DNA of 64,000 nt from KBS-96 sp964247975 (lineage in GTDB: Bacteria > Acidobacteriota > Terriglobia > Bryobacterales > Bryobacteraceae): NCBI GenBank assembly GCA_964247975.1, contig CAXTWH010000018.1, positions 31,273 through 95,272 on the forward strand, in the 5' to 3' direction. The notes beneath the pieces are model-generated. The model was not told the origin of the DNA. It did not search any database and worked only from the letters and a program-made list of their open reading frames with translations. Of this stretch, positions 42,999 through 53,200 are shown one piece after another. Numbering within the stretch: position 1 is the first letter of the stretch; every line of letters starts with the position of its first letter. Both the position numbers and the translations under genes were made by a program.

Positions 42999-44522
42999 TC
43001 AATTGTTTGCGGCCAGTTTCGGCGCAGTTGCTTCAAATAACCAGTTGTTGCCGTTGGTTGCCACAACGTGCTCCAAGTCTCCGCGCTGCATCAGCCAAGG
43101 CGTAAGCACATCCGTGGTGGTGGCGGTGTTTACAATATAAAACTGCGGGTGAGCATTAAAGAAAGCTTGCGAATTAACAATATTGAGATCGCTGCGAATC
43201 GTTCCCCATCGCTTTACCTGATTTTCATTGGTAGGATCAGGACTCACTGCGCCGGGCGGCATAGTGACAAAAACCAGGCGTGATTTCAAGGCTGGATCCG
43301 CTGCTTCTTCAAACTCAATAAAATCCAGTCCGCCGGCAATCACAATGGGCAGCGGCTTGGTCGCGCGGTGAAGCAGAGGGTTGATGTCGGCTCGTTCGGT
43401 GCCGGTGCTGATGGAAGCGCGTCCTGCTAACACTATGCAGGAGAAAAATAATAAAACCGTGCTGACGATTGTAGCTCCTTTGAGATAGGCCAGCAGCCTT
43501 CCGAACAACAAAGCGAACCCGACCACCGAAGCCACGGCGTAGCGAAGATTAAAATTTTTAGTGACAAGCAGCGCAAAACAAAAGGTTGTAAACGGCAGCG
43601 CCACAGAACTCAAAACAATCAGATCGAGGTCGCCAAGGTTTCGCTTGGGTTCCGGCCACGAAGCGAAACTGCGGACCTGCGGAAAATAGAAAAAAATCGC
43701 CAGACAGACTGCTGCCAAGCTGACAAACACCAGCAGCAGAAGCAGATCGCTTTTGTCGAGCATTAAATCCGAGTAAGCGGCTAAAAATCTTTTCGCTGAT
43801 GGTTTTCCGTAAAACTGCGGCGCGCGAACGTCGCCGGAATTGTACTTCGAAATATGCATGGCCAAAGGAGCCCACACCAGCACCGAAAGCCCCCCGCCGA
43901 TGATGGCGGCCCAGACTTGAAACCTGATTCGCCGGTGCAACGCAAACCACAGCAGTTCCAGCAGCCCCAGTTCCGCCACAATTAGAACAGCGTAGAAGTG
44001 AAGGGAAACGGCCAACAACAACACCAAAAACAGGAGCGCGCATTTCCAGCCGGAAGGGTTCTGGCCGGAAGGAGCATCCCACAACACGAGCGCGACCGCG
44101 AAGCAGGCCGCTACGATGGCGTAAGGACGCGCTTGCACCGCAAAATCATACAAAGCCGACATCAGCACTAATGTCATGCCGAAACCCGCGATGGGGAGGG
44201 AAAAACGTCTGCGTAACAGAACGAATGCCGCGCAAGCCGCAACAAACACCGCAAGGAGCGAAGGCATTCGCAGCGCCAGATTGCCGGTTCCGCCAAAGCG
44301 CATCACTGTCATGAGCAGGATGTGATACATCGGAGGAGCAAACTCCGCGCCATGACTCAAGGCCGACCAGATGCCTCCGATGGAATTGAGCCGGGCCGTC
44401 CATACCGCTAGTACTTCATCCATCCAAAGCGGATTGTGGGCGCTGAAGCGCATCGCCGTTAAGAAGTACAACGCCGAAGCTAACGCCAGCAGAAAAGCGG
44501 ATATTCTGGCACACAACCGCAT
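42999..44522 (-). CDS. GT39-like membrane glycosyltransferase
   Basis: Integral membrane protein, about 507 residues, with around ten hydrophobic helices in its first 370 residues and a soluble C-terminal domain (PIVIAGGLDFIEFEEAADPALKSRLVFVTMPPG, LNIVNSQAFFNAHPQFYIVN). The NPLWMDEVL motif just after the first helix is the acidic pair of GT39/ArnT-type (GT-C) enzymes, which use lipid-linked sugars on the periplasmic side. ATG 44522 is preceded by GAGAG and begins with a normal first helix; ATG 44573 would add 17 polar residues. It is the last gene of a four-gene run (48351 down to here) with epimerase, GMC and GT2 genes. Acceptor unknown. Confidence 0.75.
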   Translation of the reverse strand: MRLCARISAFLLALASALYFLTAMRFSAHNPLWMDEVLAVWTARLNSIGGIWSALSHGAEFAPPMYHILLMTVMRFGGTGNLALRMPSLLAVFVAACAAFVLLRRRFSLPIAGFGMTLVLMSALYDFAVQARPYAIVAACFAVALVLWDAPSGQNPSGWKCALLFLVLLLAVSLHFYAVLIVAELGLLELLWFALHRRIRFQVWAAIIGGGLSVLVWAPLAMHISKYNSGDVRAPQFYGKPSAKRFLAAYSDLMLDKSDLLLLLVFVSLAAVCLAIFFYFPQVRSFASWPEPKRNLGDLDLIVLSSVALPFTTFCFALLVTKNFNLRYAVASVVGFALLFGRLLAYLKGATIVSTVLLFFSCIVLAGRASISTGTERADINPLLHRATKPLPIVIAGGLDFIEFEEAADPALKSRLVFVTMPPGAVSPDPTNENQVKRWGTIRSDLNIVNSQAFFNAHPQFYIVNTATTTDVLTPWLMQRGDLEHVVATNGNNWLFEATAPKLAANN

Positions 44523-44596
44523 GATGCTCTCATGTTTCACTGAATTTTGAATGTCCGAATCAGTTAACGGCATACGACACTGCTCCCATCAATGCA

Positions 44597-45466
44597 TCAG
44601 TTCACGTTTTCGGGAAAAGGGCGGACCGCAATCTGCAGTTGCTGCATCGGCGTCCAATCAGGCTTGTCGTTCTGGTTTACCAAACTTAATACGCTGTCGC
44701 TGCGAAACGGAATCGGCGCATGAACGCTTTCGAGAAATTTGATGCCCGCATAAGCAAGCCGCCAAGGCACTTTCACCAACTGAACTTTCTTGTTTTCGAT
44801 TTTTCCTATTTCCTTGATCAGGTCTTCAAAAAGCCACACGCGCGGATGCGCGACCGTGACCGGCTGATCAGGTTGGAAGCTCCATTGGTTACTGCACGCG
44901 CGTCCAATCGCGGCGGCTAGGTCATTCTCATGCACCAGAAATTGGGGATACTTGCCTGAGCCGATACAAGGAACGATGCTGGATTTCTTTAGATTAGCCC
45001 GCATCGCGCCGAACACGCCGCCGGGCGTGGCCCCGTATACTAATCCGGGCCGAACCACAATGCCGTTAAAAGATTGGGCAAGCTCTTCCACCCGCAGCTT
45101 AGATTGACCATATAATGATTTGCAGCCGACAAAAGCGCTGATCGTCGATATGAAAACAATCCGGCGCACGCCGGCTTTCTGCGCCTGCTCAAACAATCGG
45201 CGTGAACCTTGCACATTGATCCGCTCCTGTTCGGCGGCAGAGCCGGCGAAATTCCAGGCTGCGTGGATCAATGTGTCAGTACGGACCTCAGCAAGACTGG
45301 AGGAAATGTCGTCCGCGCTTTCAAAGTGCCATCTGATTTCGCCCGGCTCGCCTTTGGGATTGCGCAATAGCGGAATCACCTGCCAATCGTCAGCTTGCAA
45401 AGCGCGGCGAAGAACGGACCCGACGTATCCTGAAGCGCCGGTGATGGCGCAAACGCCGGTGCTCAT
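44597..45466 (-). CDS. NAD-dependent epimerase/dehydratase
   Basis: Extended SDR (epimerase) of 289 residues: Rossmann motif TGASGYVGS at residue 9, HAAWNF near 66, the STISAF strand near 105 with catalytic YGQSK (Y and K of YxxxK) near 118-122, and RPGLVYGATPGG near 137. Members change a nucleotide sugar or related lipid-linked sugar. Its ATG overlaps the stop of the GMC gene (ATGA, 45463-45466). Together with the oxidase-like GMC protein it could form an oxidation-reduction pair that epimerises a lipid-linked sugar (a DprE1/DprE2-like logic), but this is only an inference. Confidence 0.85.
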   Translation of the reverse strand: MSTGVCAITGASGYVGSVLRRALQADDWQVIPLLRNPKGEPGEIRWHFESADDISSSLAEVRTDTLIHAAWNFAGSAAEQERINVQGSRRLFEQAQKAGVRRIVFISTISAFVGCKSLYGQSKLRVEELAQSFNGIVVRPGLVYGATPGGVFGAMRANLKKSSIVPCIGSGKYPQFLVHENDLAAAIGRACSNQWSFQPDQPVTVAHPRVWLFEDLIKEIGKIENKKVQLVKVPWRLAYAGIKFLESVHAPIPFRSDSVLSLVNQNDKPDWTPMQQLQIAVRPFPENVN

Positions 45467-47052
45467 AGCTGCCCTGCCGCCGTGCCGATGCGATGTGCAT
45501 TAGCCATTGAAGTGAGCGTGATTGTGGTGGCGGGAACCGAAGGAAACACAGTGGAATCTACCGCGTGAATACGTGAAAGGCCAACCGGACGACCCAGCAC
45601 ATCCGTTTGCGACGGTCCGGGATTAGCATTCATAGGAAAACTGCCGCCGGTATGAAATCCGCGGCCGGGAAGACCTTTTCGCAGCAGCATCGGTATCGGC
45701 ACCAATCCGGTAAATCGGCTTGCGCTTAAAAGCTTTCGCTGCACACGGTGAATCACGCTGGCCGTTTTTGTGTTTTCCTCGCCGGTCAGTTGCAGCGCAT
45801 CGCCATCTTCGGTGCGAGTTAACAGGCAGGAAACTTTTGCCGATTCATAGGAATGCACATAGCCTTGCAAAACCACTAATCGACTAAGCATGGTGTTATG
45901 GGGCAGCAAAGGGTAAAGCGGCCCGGAACTTGATTTCATCGCTAAATCAAACAGTTCATTATAGGTGTAAACCTGGCAATGCACGGTGTACTGGCTAACG
46001 CGATGATCCATCAATTCAATAAAAGCCTGAGCCAGCGTATGAAGCCCTTCTTTGCGAACTTCGGGCGAACCGGACACCATGAAGCAAGGCTGCAGAAAAT
46101 ACTGCGAGTCTTGCATTCTAATCGGCTGGTCGTATCGTTCGAGCGAGCGTAAAAGAATTGCCGTAGTTCCCACCACGCCGCAAGCCACACAAACGCGATC
46201 AGCCTGAAACGTCTTTTGCTCGCCGGTTGCGTTCTCCAGGCACTCAATCGCAACGCTGCCGTTTTTTTCCGTGACCCGCTTTGCGTAATAACCCGAAATG
46301 TAAGTGAAGTTCGGATGTTCGGAAAGCTGTTGCAGCGTAAAAGCGCTGGAATAAATTAACTCATGAGGGCAGCCATACATGCAGAGTCCGCATTTAACGC
46401 AGCCAGGCGTGCTGCCGTGCCGAACTGCCAACCGGGCAGCGCCCGCGACCAGCCCTCTTTTCGCCAGCTCCGGCGCGTTTCGATGCATGGATGATAGAAG
46501 CGATTCTGCTTGCCTGCTGATCGGATAAGGCTCCGGGTGGGAGTACAAAGGAAAATATCTGCTGAGATCGTCTTCACGTCCGGCAATCGGAATCGATTTC
46601 AGAATGGATGTGAAATGGGGTGCCAGTTCCTGTTCCGACACCGGCCAGTCTTGTATATCGGCTTGGCGATACGGCAGCATGGCGGCTCCCCAAACGTTGC
46701 TGAAGCCTCCTGCTGCCAATGACGCTTGCGTGTGTACCTTGCGGCACTGAATAGCGGTTGCGCCCGGAACAGCGCGGTATGGATAATCAGATCCGTAAGC
46801 GCGCTTCAAAGGAATACCGCTGACATCCGCCGTGATTCCATTGCGAAGAAAATCCGTAGCACCGTTTAGATTCCAGTTTTCCGGGGATAAGCCTTGCAGT
46901 TCACGAAGGCTTTGGCTGCGCTCTTCTTCCAGTTTTAAGCCCGTGTCAATCATTACCACGCTGCGGCCGGCATCAAGCAGTCCGAGCGTGCAGGAAATGC
47001 CTGCCGGACCGGACCCGAGTACAACCACAGCAGATCCGAACAAATCTTGCAT
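45463..47052 (-). CDS. GMC-family oxidoreductase with a four-cysteine motif
   Basis: FAD-dependent glucose-methanol-choline type oxidoreductase, 529 residues. Rossmann motif VLGSGPAGIS at residue 11-20; C-terminal FAD block HTGGSFPMNANPG ... HAVDSTVFPSVPATTITLTSMANAHRIG near 485-520, with the catalytic-site His regions intact. Residues 218-228 read C-x2-C-x2-C-x3-C, the spacing used for a [4Fe-4S] cluster; a cysteine-rich CxxC..C segment is known in long-chain alcohol oxidase relatives, but this spacing is notably ferredoxin-like. Substrate unknown, probably a sugar or alcohol. It shares a 4-base overlap with the epimerase gene and follows the GT2 gene by 75 bases. Confidence 0.82.
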   Translation of the reverse strand: MQDLFGSAVVVLGSGPAGISCTLGLLDAGRSVVMIDTGLKLEEERSQSLRELQGLSPENWNLNGATDFLRNGITADVSGIPLKRAYGSDYPYRAVPGATAIQCRKVHTQASLAAGGFSNVWGAAMLPYRQADIQDWPVSEQELAPHFTSILKSIPIAGREDDLSRYFPLYSHPEPYPISRQAESLLSSMHRNAPELAKRGLVAGAARLAVRHGSTPGCVKCGLCMYGCPHELIYSSAFTLQQLSEHPNFTYISGYYAKRVTEKNGSVAIECLENATGEQKTFQADRVCVACGVVGTTAILLRSLERYDQPIRMQDSQYFLQPCFMVSGSPEVRKEGLHTLAQAFIELMDHRVSQYTVHCQVYTYNELFDLAMKSSSGPLYPLLPHNTMLSRLVVLQGYVHSYESAKVSCLLTRTEDGDALQLTGEENTKTASVIHRVQRKLLSASRFTGLVPIPMLLRKGLPGRGFHTGGSFPMNANPGPSQTDVLGRPVGLSRIHAVDSTVFPSVPATTITLTSMANAHRIGTAAGQL

Positions 47053-47127
47053 CCAGTTCTAGAGTGTGTCTTTCTTGTTGGTAAATTCCTGAAATCTTAA
47101 CGACGGAATGTGATGGATAAAACCGGT

Positions 47128-48351
47128 TTATCTACCCACCACCGCTGCGGCAGCTTGTTGATTGTGCGCCTGCGATGCTTCAAAAGATCGAATGTCAACC
47201 ATTGTATTCTGGCGAACTCCCATTCCCAAAGTACTAAACAGAAAACTGAATAAAATCATTTCGAAACCAACTGTCATGCCGACCGCTGATGGAATCACAA
47301 TGCGCGAAACATGCTCAAGGTCCATCATGCCGAACGATTGCTGGTGCCATTGCAGCATGGCGTATATAGCCGCGACAAGACCTAACAAAAGCACTAAGGT
47401 GCCCGTAATCAGTCCTCGTTCGAGCGTGATCCATTTAAAAGCGAAAAGGTAGCTGGCAGTTCGTGGATAAAGTTTCTCATGCACCGCATAAACGCGCGAC
47501 AAGATAGAAAAGAGCACGGCTTGAAAGCCGATAACGAAACCGAATGCGCAGTAAATCAGTGTATCTACGCCCAGACGAATACCGTTCACTAACACGGGGC
47601 CTTGCAGCAGCACCGCGCCAAACACAAGACAAGCGAGCATCATCACTAAACCGGGATAAAGAAACAGCCAGTTCGGGCTGAACAACAGCATGAATCGGAG
47701 ATGCCGCCAGCCGTCGCGGTAGGGGCGCAGATGAGGAGGCCGCGAACGCCCATCAGGACTCAACGTGGTGGGCACTTCATCGAGCTTTAGTTTCATCAAG
47801 GTGCTCTTGATAACCATTTCCGATGCGTATTCCATGCCGGTGGTGCGCAGATCCATCTGTTCAAACGCTTTTTTGGAATACCCGCGAATGCCGCAGTGGA
47901 AATCACCGAGTTTGCTGTGAAACAACAGTTTTCCGATGCCGGACAAAATCGGATTGCCGATGTAGCGGTTTTTCCAGGGCATTGCGCCGGGCTTGATTTC
48001 GCCTGCAAATCGATTGCCCATCACCAGATCGCAGCCTTGGCGAAGCTTTTCAACAAACGGATCGAGGTCTGAAAGATCGTAGCTGTCGTCGGAATCGGCC
48101 ATGATGCAATACTTGCCGCGAGCGGCTTGCGTAGCCGTGTATAAAGCAGCTCCGTAGCCGCGGATCGGCACATCAATAACTCTGGCTCCGCATCTTCTGG
48201 CAATCTCCTGCGATCCATCGTGCGAGCCGTTATCGCCGATAATCACTTCACCGTTAATTCCGGAGCGCTGCAAATAACCATTCGCTTTGTGAATGCAGAT
48301 TTCTAAAGTTTCGGCCTCATTCAGGCACGGCATGATGATACTAAGTTCCAT
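47128..48351 (-). CDS. Membrane GT2 glycosyltransferase (polyprenyl-phosphate-sugar synthase-like)
   Basis: 407-residue protein with an N-terminal GT-A domain (SIIMPCLNEAETL, IIGDNGSHDGSQE, YCIMADSDDSYDLSD at residues 1-95, and MGNRFAGEIKPGAMPWKNRYIGNPILSGIGK, FHCGIRGYSKKAFEQM) and four hydrophobic helices in the last 190 residues. This is the dolichol-phosphate-mannose/glucose synthase layout, using a polyprenyl phosphate acceptor; the extra helices are typical of the bacterial DPG synthase branch. It starts a four-gene minus-strand run that also holds the GMC oxidoreductase, epimerase and GT39-like enzyme, suggesting a pathway: charge a lipid carrier with sugar, modify the sugar, then transfer it. 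Confidence 0.85.
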   Translation of the reverse strand: MELSIIMPCLNEAETLEICIHKANGYLQRSGINGEVIIGDNGSHDGSQEIARRCGARVIDVPIRGYGAALYTATQAARGKYCIMADSDDSYDLSDLDPFVEKLRQGCDLVMGNRFAGEIKPGAMPWKNRYIGNPILSGIGKLLFHSKLGDFHCGIRGYSKKAFEQMDLRTTGMEYASEMVIKSTLMKLKLDEVPTTLSPDGRSRPPHLRPYRDGWRHLRFMLLFSPNWLFLYPGLVMMLACLVFGAVLLQGPVLVNGIRLGVDTLIYCAFGFVIGFQAVLFSILSRVYAVHEKLYPRTASYLFAFKWITLERGLITGTLVLLLGLVAAIYAMLQWHQQSFGMMDLEHVSRIVIPSAVGMTVGFEMILFSFLFSTLGMGVRQNTMVDIRSFEASQAHNQQAAAAVVGR

Positions 48352-48779
48352 AAGAGTTAATTCACATCAGGAGACGGGACGATAAAGCGTTTCTGCAACC
48401 GACGAAGGTGATTTAATGCAACGCTGCCGGAAAAGTTCAAATACAAAATTGATAATCCAAAAGACTTATTCAGCGGGTAAACCATTTCATCTGGCTCTGA
48501 TCGTGGCGCAGGTCACAATCAAAAGAACCAGAACAGCCCGTACATTAGTTTTGTTGCCGTTTCACAACTGCATTTGTTAAGGGCGAAAATCTGAATTCAA
48601 CGTTGATGAACAGAGGTTCGCCAACCATTGACTCTACTCTACCTTAAAAGACAGGCAGATTCCAGCACAAAGAGACTTGTAAAACCCTCATGGTGCCTGT
48701 AAAGTTAGCAACAATTTACGAAGCTACTGACAAGGTTACAAGCAGGTTGCTGATAGCTTGTGCAATGCTTCTGCTTTAT
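48352..48779. other. Long intergenic region, no gene seen
   Basis: About 430 bases between the start of the GT2 gene and the stop of the DUF1501 gene, all on the minus strand. An open plus-strand frame entering the DUF1501 gene from 48690 is a shadow. No tRNA-like or strong terminator structure is seen. The stretch next to 48351 should carry the promoter of the GT2-GMC-epimerase-GT39 run. Confidence 0.5.
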
Positions 48780-50243
48780 TCAAGCAAGTATCTGCTTGGT
48801 TACGTTGCCCGCAACATCGGTCAAACGGAAATGGCGGCCCTGAAATTTATAGGTAAGGCGCTTGTGGTCAATGCCCAGGCAGTTCAGCACAGTTGCCTGC
48901 ACGTCATGAACCGGCACCGGATCGGAAACTACGTTATAAGAATAATCATCCGTTTCACCGAGTGTAAAGCCGCGTTTAACGCCGCCTCCTGCAAACCACA
49001 TTGCAAAACAGCGGGGATGATGATCGCGCCCATAATTTGTTTTTGTCAACTGGCCTTGGCTGTAAACAGTGCGTCCAAACTCGCCGCCCCACACCACCAG
49101 TGTGTCATCCAACAAGCCGCGCTGTTTCAGATCAGTAACTAATGCTGCGGAAGCCTGGTCAGTGCCTTTGGCTTGTAGGGCGATGTCGCGCGGAAGATCG
49201 TTGTGCTGATCCCAACCGCGGTGGTAAAGCTGAATAAAGCGAACGCCGCGTTCCGCTAATCGGCGCGCCATCAGACAATTCGCCGCATAGGTTCCTGGTT
49301 TGCGCGCATCAGGGCCATAAAGCTCAAACGTGCTGTCCGGTTCTTTTGATAAATCGTTTAACTCAGGAACAGAAGACTGCATACGATATGCCATCTCATA
49401 CTGCGCAATGCGAGCTGAAATTTCAGGATCGCCGTAGTTCTGCTCCGTGATGTGGTTCAATTCCGCTAAGCTGTCGAGCATAACGCGCCGCGTCTGCCCA
49501 TCAATGCCCTGGGGATTTGCCAAAAACAAAACGGGATCTCCACTGGCCCGGAAACGAACTCCCTGGTACTTCGACGGTAGGAAGCCGCTGGACCAGAGAC
49601 GCGTAAACAAGGGCTGATCGCGATTCAGCGCATTCGCTTGCGAGATCAGAACTACAAACGCCGGCATATTCTGGTTCTCGCTGCCCAGGCCGTAGCTGAC
49701 CCATGCTCCCATGCTGGGGCGTCCTGGTTGCGGAAAGCCGGTTTGTATGAAAGTGATGGCTGGGTCGTGATTAATCGCGTCGGTGTTGACCGTTTTTACG
49801 ATGGTAATATCGTCAACAATTTTCGCCGTGTGCGGAAGCAGTTCACTGACCCAGGTTCCGTTTTTGCCATAACGCTCGAACTTATAAATCGAGGGTGCAA
49901 CAGGCAGTGAGTTCTGGCCGGAAGTCATGCCGGTGATCCGCTGACCTTTGCGGATTGAATCCGGTAGTTCGCTTCCCACCACTTCCGCCAGTTTCGGCTT
50001 GTAATCAAACAGTTCAAGCTGCGAAGGCGCGCCGGATTGGTGCAGGAAAATAACACGCTTCGCAGTAGGCGCAAAATGGGGCAGTTCCGTCAATCCGCCC
50101 GTTTTCGGGTTGCGCTCATCCACAGCGGCAAATAATTCCGGATTCAGCAGCGAGGCGAGCGCCATCACGCCAATGCCTTTGGTAGTGCGGCCAAACAGTT
50201 GCCGCCTGGTCATCGAGATTTGTTCTTCGTGAATCGGATTCAT
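48780..50243 (-). CDS. DUF1501 domain protein, Tat-exported
   Basis: 487-residue DUF1501 protein, an alkaline-phosphatase/sulfatase-like fold of unknown activity. The signal MTRRQLFGRTTKGIGVMALASLL (residues 11-33) is twin-arginine, so it is exported folded. Family blocks: APTAKRVIFLHQSGAPSQLELFDYKP near residue 56, PAFVVLISQANALNRDQP, YQGVRFRASGDPVLFL, LMARRLAERGVRFIQLYHRGWDQHNDLP near 332, and LVVWGGEFGRTVYSQ... GRDHHP near 400. It sits directly downstream of the heme-c/DUF1549-DUF1553 gene (18 bases), a pairing seen throughout Planctomycetota, Verrucomicrobiota and Acidobacteriota. ATG 50243 has GAGGAG nine bases upstream. Confidence 0.9.
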   Translation of the reverse strand: MNPIHEEQISMTRRQLFGRTTKGIGVMALASLLNPELFAAVDERNPKTGGLTELPHFAPTAKRVIFLHQSGAPSQLELFDYKPKLAEVVGSELPDSIRKGQRITGMTSGQNSLPVAPSIYKFERYGKNGTWVSELLPHTAKIVDDITIVKTVNTDAINHDPAITFIQTGFPQPGRPSMGAWVSYGLGSENQNMPAFVVLISQANALNRDQPLFTRLWSSGFLPSKYQGVRFRASGDPVLFLANPQGIDGQTRRVMLDSLAELNHITEQNYGDPEISARIAQYEMAYRMQSSVPELNDLSKEPDSTFELYGPDARKPGTYAANCLMARRLAERGVRFIQLYHRGWDQHNDLPRDIALQAKGTDQASAALVTDLKQRGLLDDTLVVWGGEFGRTVYSQGQLTKTNYGRDHHPRCFAMWFAGGGVKRGFTLGETDDYSYNVVSDPVPVHDVQATVLNCLGIDHKRLTYKFQGRHFRLTDVAGNVTKQILA

Positions 50244-50261
50244 GATGATAAACTCCTCGCC

Positions 50262-53200
50262 TTAGTTGTGAGTTATGGTTTCATCCATATTGAGAATTGT
50301 GCTGGTAACCAGTGTCCAGGCCGCCAGATCAACAGGGTCGAGTTTTTTGTCTCGCGGTGATTCTCCTATAGCTAACAGTTTTTCCGCTTCCGGAACGGCG
50401 GAATCGTAATGCGCCCGTTGTTTCCGATACAGTTCATTCAGGATCGTGACTTCCTTGGTAGTCGGCTCGCGGTCGGTGGCTAATCGGAAAGCGTAGCGGA
50501 TGCGGTCTGTTTCGTTTGGCCCGGCTTCGCGCAGGTCGCGCTGCGCCAAGGCCCGCGATGCTTCCACAAAGGTCGGGTCATTCATCAGCACCAATGCTTG
50601 TAGCGGAGTATTCGTAATGGTGCGCCGCGCCGTGCATTTTTCCCGGTCCGACGCATCGAATGTATTGAGCGTGGGATAGGGAACAGTGCGCTTCCAGAAC
50701 GTGTACATGCTGCGCCGGTAAAGATCGGAACCATGACTCTGGGTATAGGATTGGGCAGAATATCCCCCGCCGAAAGCCATCTCCTCCCAAAGTCCTTTGG
50801 GTTGGTAAGGAAACACGCTCGGGCCGCCGATTTTTTCGTTAATCAGGCCGCTGATGTAAAGCGCGTTGTCACGAATCATTTCAGCAGGCAAACGGAATCG
50901 CGGTCCCCGCGCCAGCAGCCTGTTTTCAGGATCCTTTTCGAGCAGCTCCGGGCTGACCTTTGAAGCCTGCCGGTAGGTGGCGGAAGTGACAATCAGCCTT
51001 TGCATTTTTTTCACATCCCACTTGTTAGCCACAAAGTCAGTTGCCAGCCAATCGAGCAGCGGCTGGTTGCTCGGCGGATCTCCTTGCGAACCGAAGTCTT
51101 CTGATGTTTTCACAATGCCGATGCCAAAATACATCTGCCAGAAGTGATTCACGGCCACCCGCGCGGTCAGCGGATTACCCGGATCCACCATCCATTTCGC
51201 CAGCGTTAAGCGATTGCGCGGCGCGTCTTTGGGCAGCGGCGGCAACACCGCCGGGGTGTTCGGAACAACCTGTTCACCGTGGTTCCGGTAATCGCCACGC
51301 AGCAGCACAAAACTGTCTCGCGGCTTTTCCATTTCGGACATCACCATTGTGGAAGGAATTTCCTGGTTTACTTCTTCAATGCCGCGCTGCAATCCGATTG
51401 CATCCATGCTGAGCTGGTGTTCAGCCGGGTTGGCAATCTGGTTGATGAAATAGCTTCGAAGCCATTTGCGCTGATCCTCGGTGCGTTTGTCCTGGGCTGT
51501 TTGCAACAGCGAATGGATGGGGCTCAACAAACCAAGCTGTTCCGCTTCATTCGGATACAAGCGGCGATCATAAATCCGTAGATCGGCCAATGCGCCTTTA
51601 AACGGTGTGCCCCAATCCTTGTTGCCGATTTGCAGGTCGCCGTTATTTGCAAAGTCAGCTTTCAGTGCATCAGCGATTACTTCAGTGGAAACATTGCGTC
51701 CATCGAGATAAATTTGAATGCCTTTGCCCTGGCCGGAACCGTCGTAAGCCACGGCCACATGCGCCCAATCTTCGACCGGCACGCCATCGCGGGATTTTAC
51801 CTCAATGCCGGAACCGTTTGAGCCGTCGCGCAAGCGAACAATGACTTTGCAACCTTTTTTGCCCCGATAATCCAAAGCGAATTCCAGGCCGGGGCTGCCT
51901 TTCGGAGTTTTGGCATATTGTTGCAGAATCTCCATGCCGGACGGTCCGCCAGGACGCACCCAGAAAGCCACTGTGAATGGCTTTGTTTTTTCAAAAGCAT
52001 TCGTTTTGCCGAACGACAACTGCGGCTGTTCATCCAGATTAACCGCTTTGCCAATCCTGCCGGGTAAATAGGTTAGTTTGCCATTCACTACTTTCGCGGC
52101 CAGCGCAGGCTGCAGATTGTTGACGAGCGTATCGTCGAACAGGTATTCCGCCGTCAGCCCTGCGGTTACATCCGATACCGGCATTTCACGCTGGCGCTGT
52201 TCCCAGGCCGCTTCCGAAGCGTCAATTTTTGCGTCCCGCTCCTTTAATTCCTTCAACAGCAAATCTTTCGCTGCTTGCTGCTGCGCGGTGGGCATTTGCA
52301 AGAAGGGTACGGCATTGCCTTTTTTGCCGTCCAAGCCTTCTTCCGGAACGCCATTAAAGAATGCGCCGAAGCTGTAAAAATCCTTCTGGCTCAGGGGATC
52401 ATATTTGTGGTTATGGCAGCGGGCGCAGCCGAGCGTAATTCCCAGAAAAGTGGTTGACGTCGCTTCAATCCGGTCAATAATATACTCATTCTGATATTCC
52501 TCGGGAATCGCGCCGCCTTCGAAATTAATCATGTGGTTGCGATTGAACCCGGTAGCGATCAATTGCGACTGCGTGTGGTCGGGGATTAAATCACCGGCAA
52601 GCTGTTCCACCGCAAACTGATCGTAAGGCATGTTCTGGCTGAATGCTTTAATCACCCAATCGCGCCAAATCCACATTTCTCTAGCACTATCAATGTGATA
52701 GCCGTGAGTATCGGCATACCGGGCAAAGTCCAACCACTGCATAGCCATGCGCTCCCCGTAGCGGGGTGAAGCAAGCAGCCGATCCACTACTTTTTCGTAA
52801 GCGCCGGGCGAATGATCGGCTAAAAACGATTTCACCTCGGCAGGCGATGGCGGAAGACCAGTCAGATCGAATGTTACCCGGCGCAGCAGCGTGATGCGGT
52901 CCGTTTCCGGGCTGGGGCTCAATCCTTCGCTTTCAAGCTTGGACAATACGAACTGGTCAATGGGATTGCGAACCCACTTTTCATCTTTTACCGGCGGCAG
53001 GTCCGGGCGCTTCGGCGGCACAAAAGCCCAATGCGTTTCCCATTTCGCGCCCGAATCAATCCAATTTTTTAACGTTTCAACCTGCTGCGGAGTTAACTTT
53101 CGCCCGGAATAAGTGGGTGGCATTCTCATAGCTTCATTCGGATTGCTGACGCGCAGGTACATTTTGCTATGCGCCGAGTCACCCGGCACAATCACGCCTG

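Noticed and set aside
48690..49142. 150-codon plus-strand frame at the end of the DUF1501 gene
   Set aside because: Most of it is antisense to the DUF1501 domain; the rest is intergenic and shows no family likeness.
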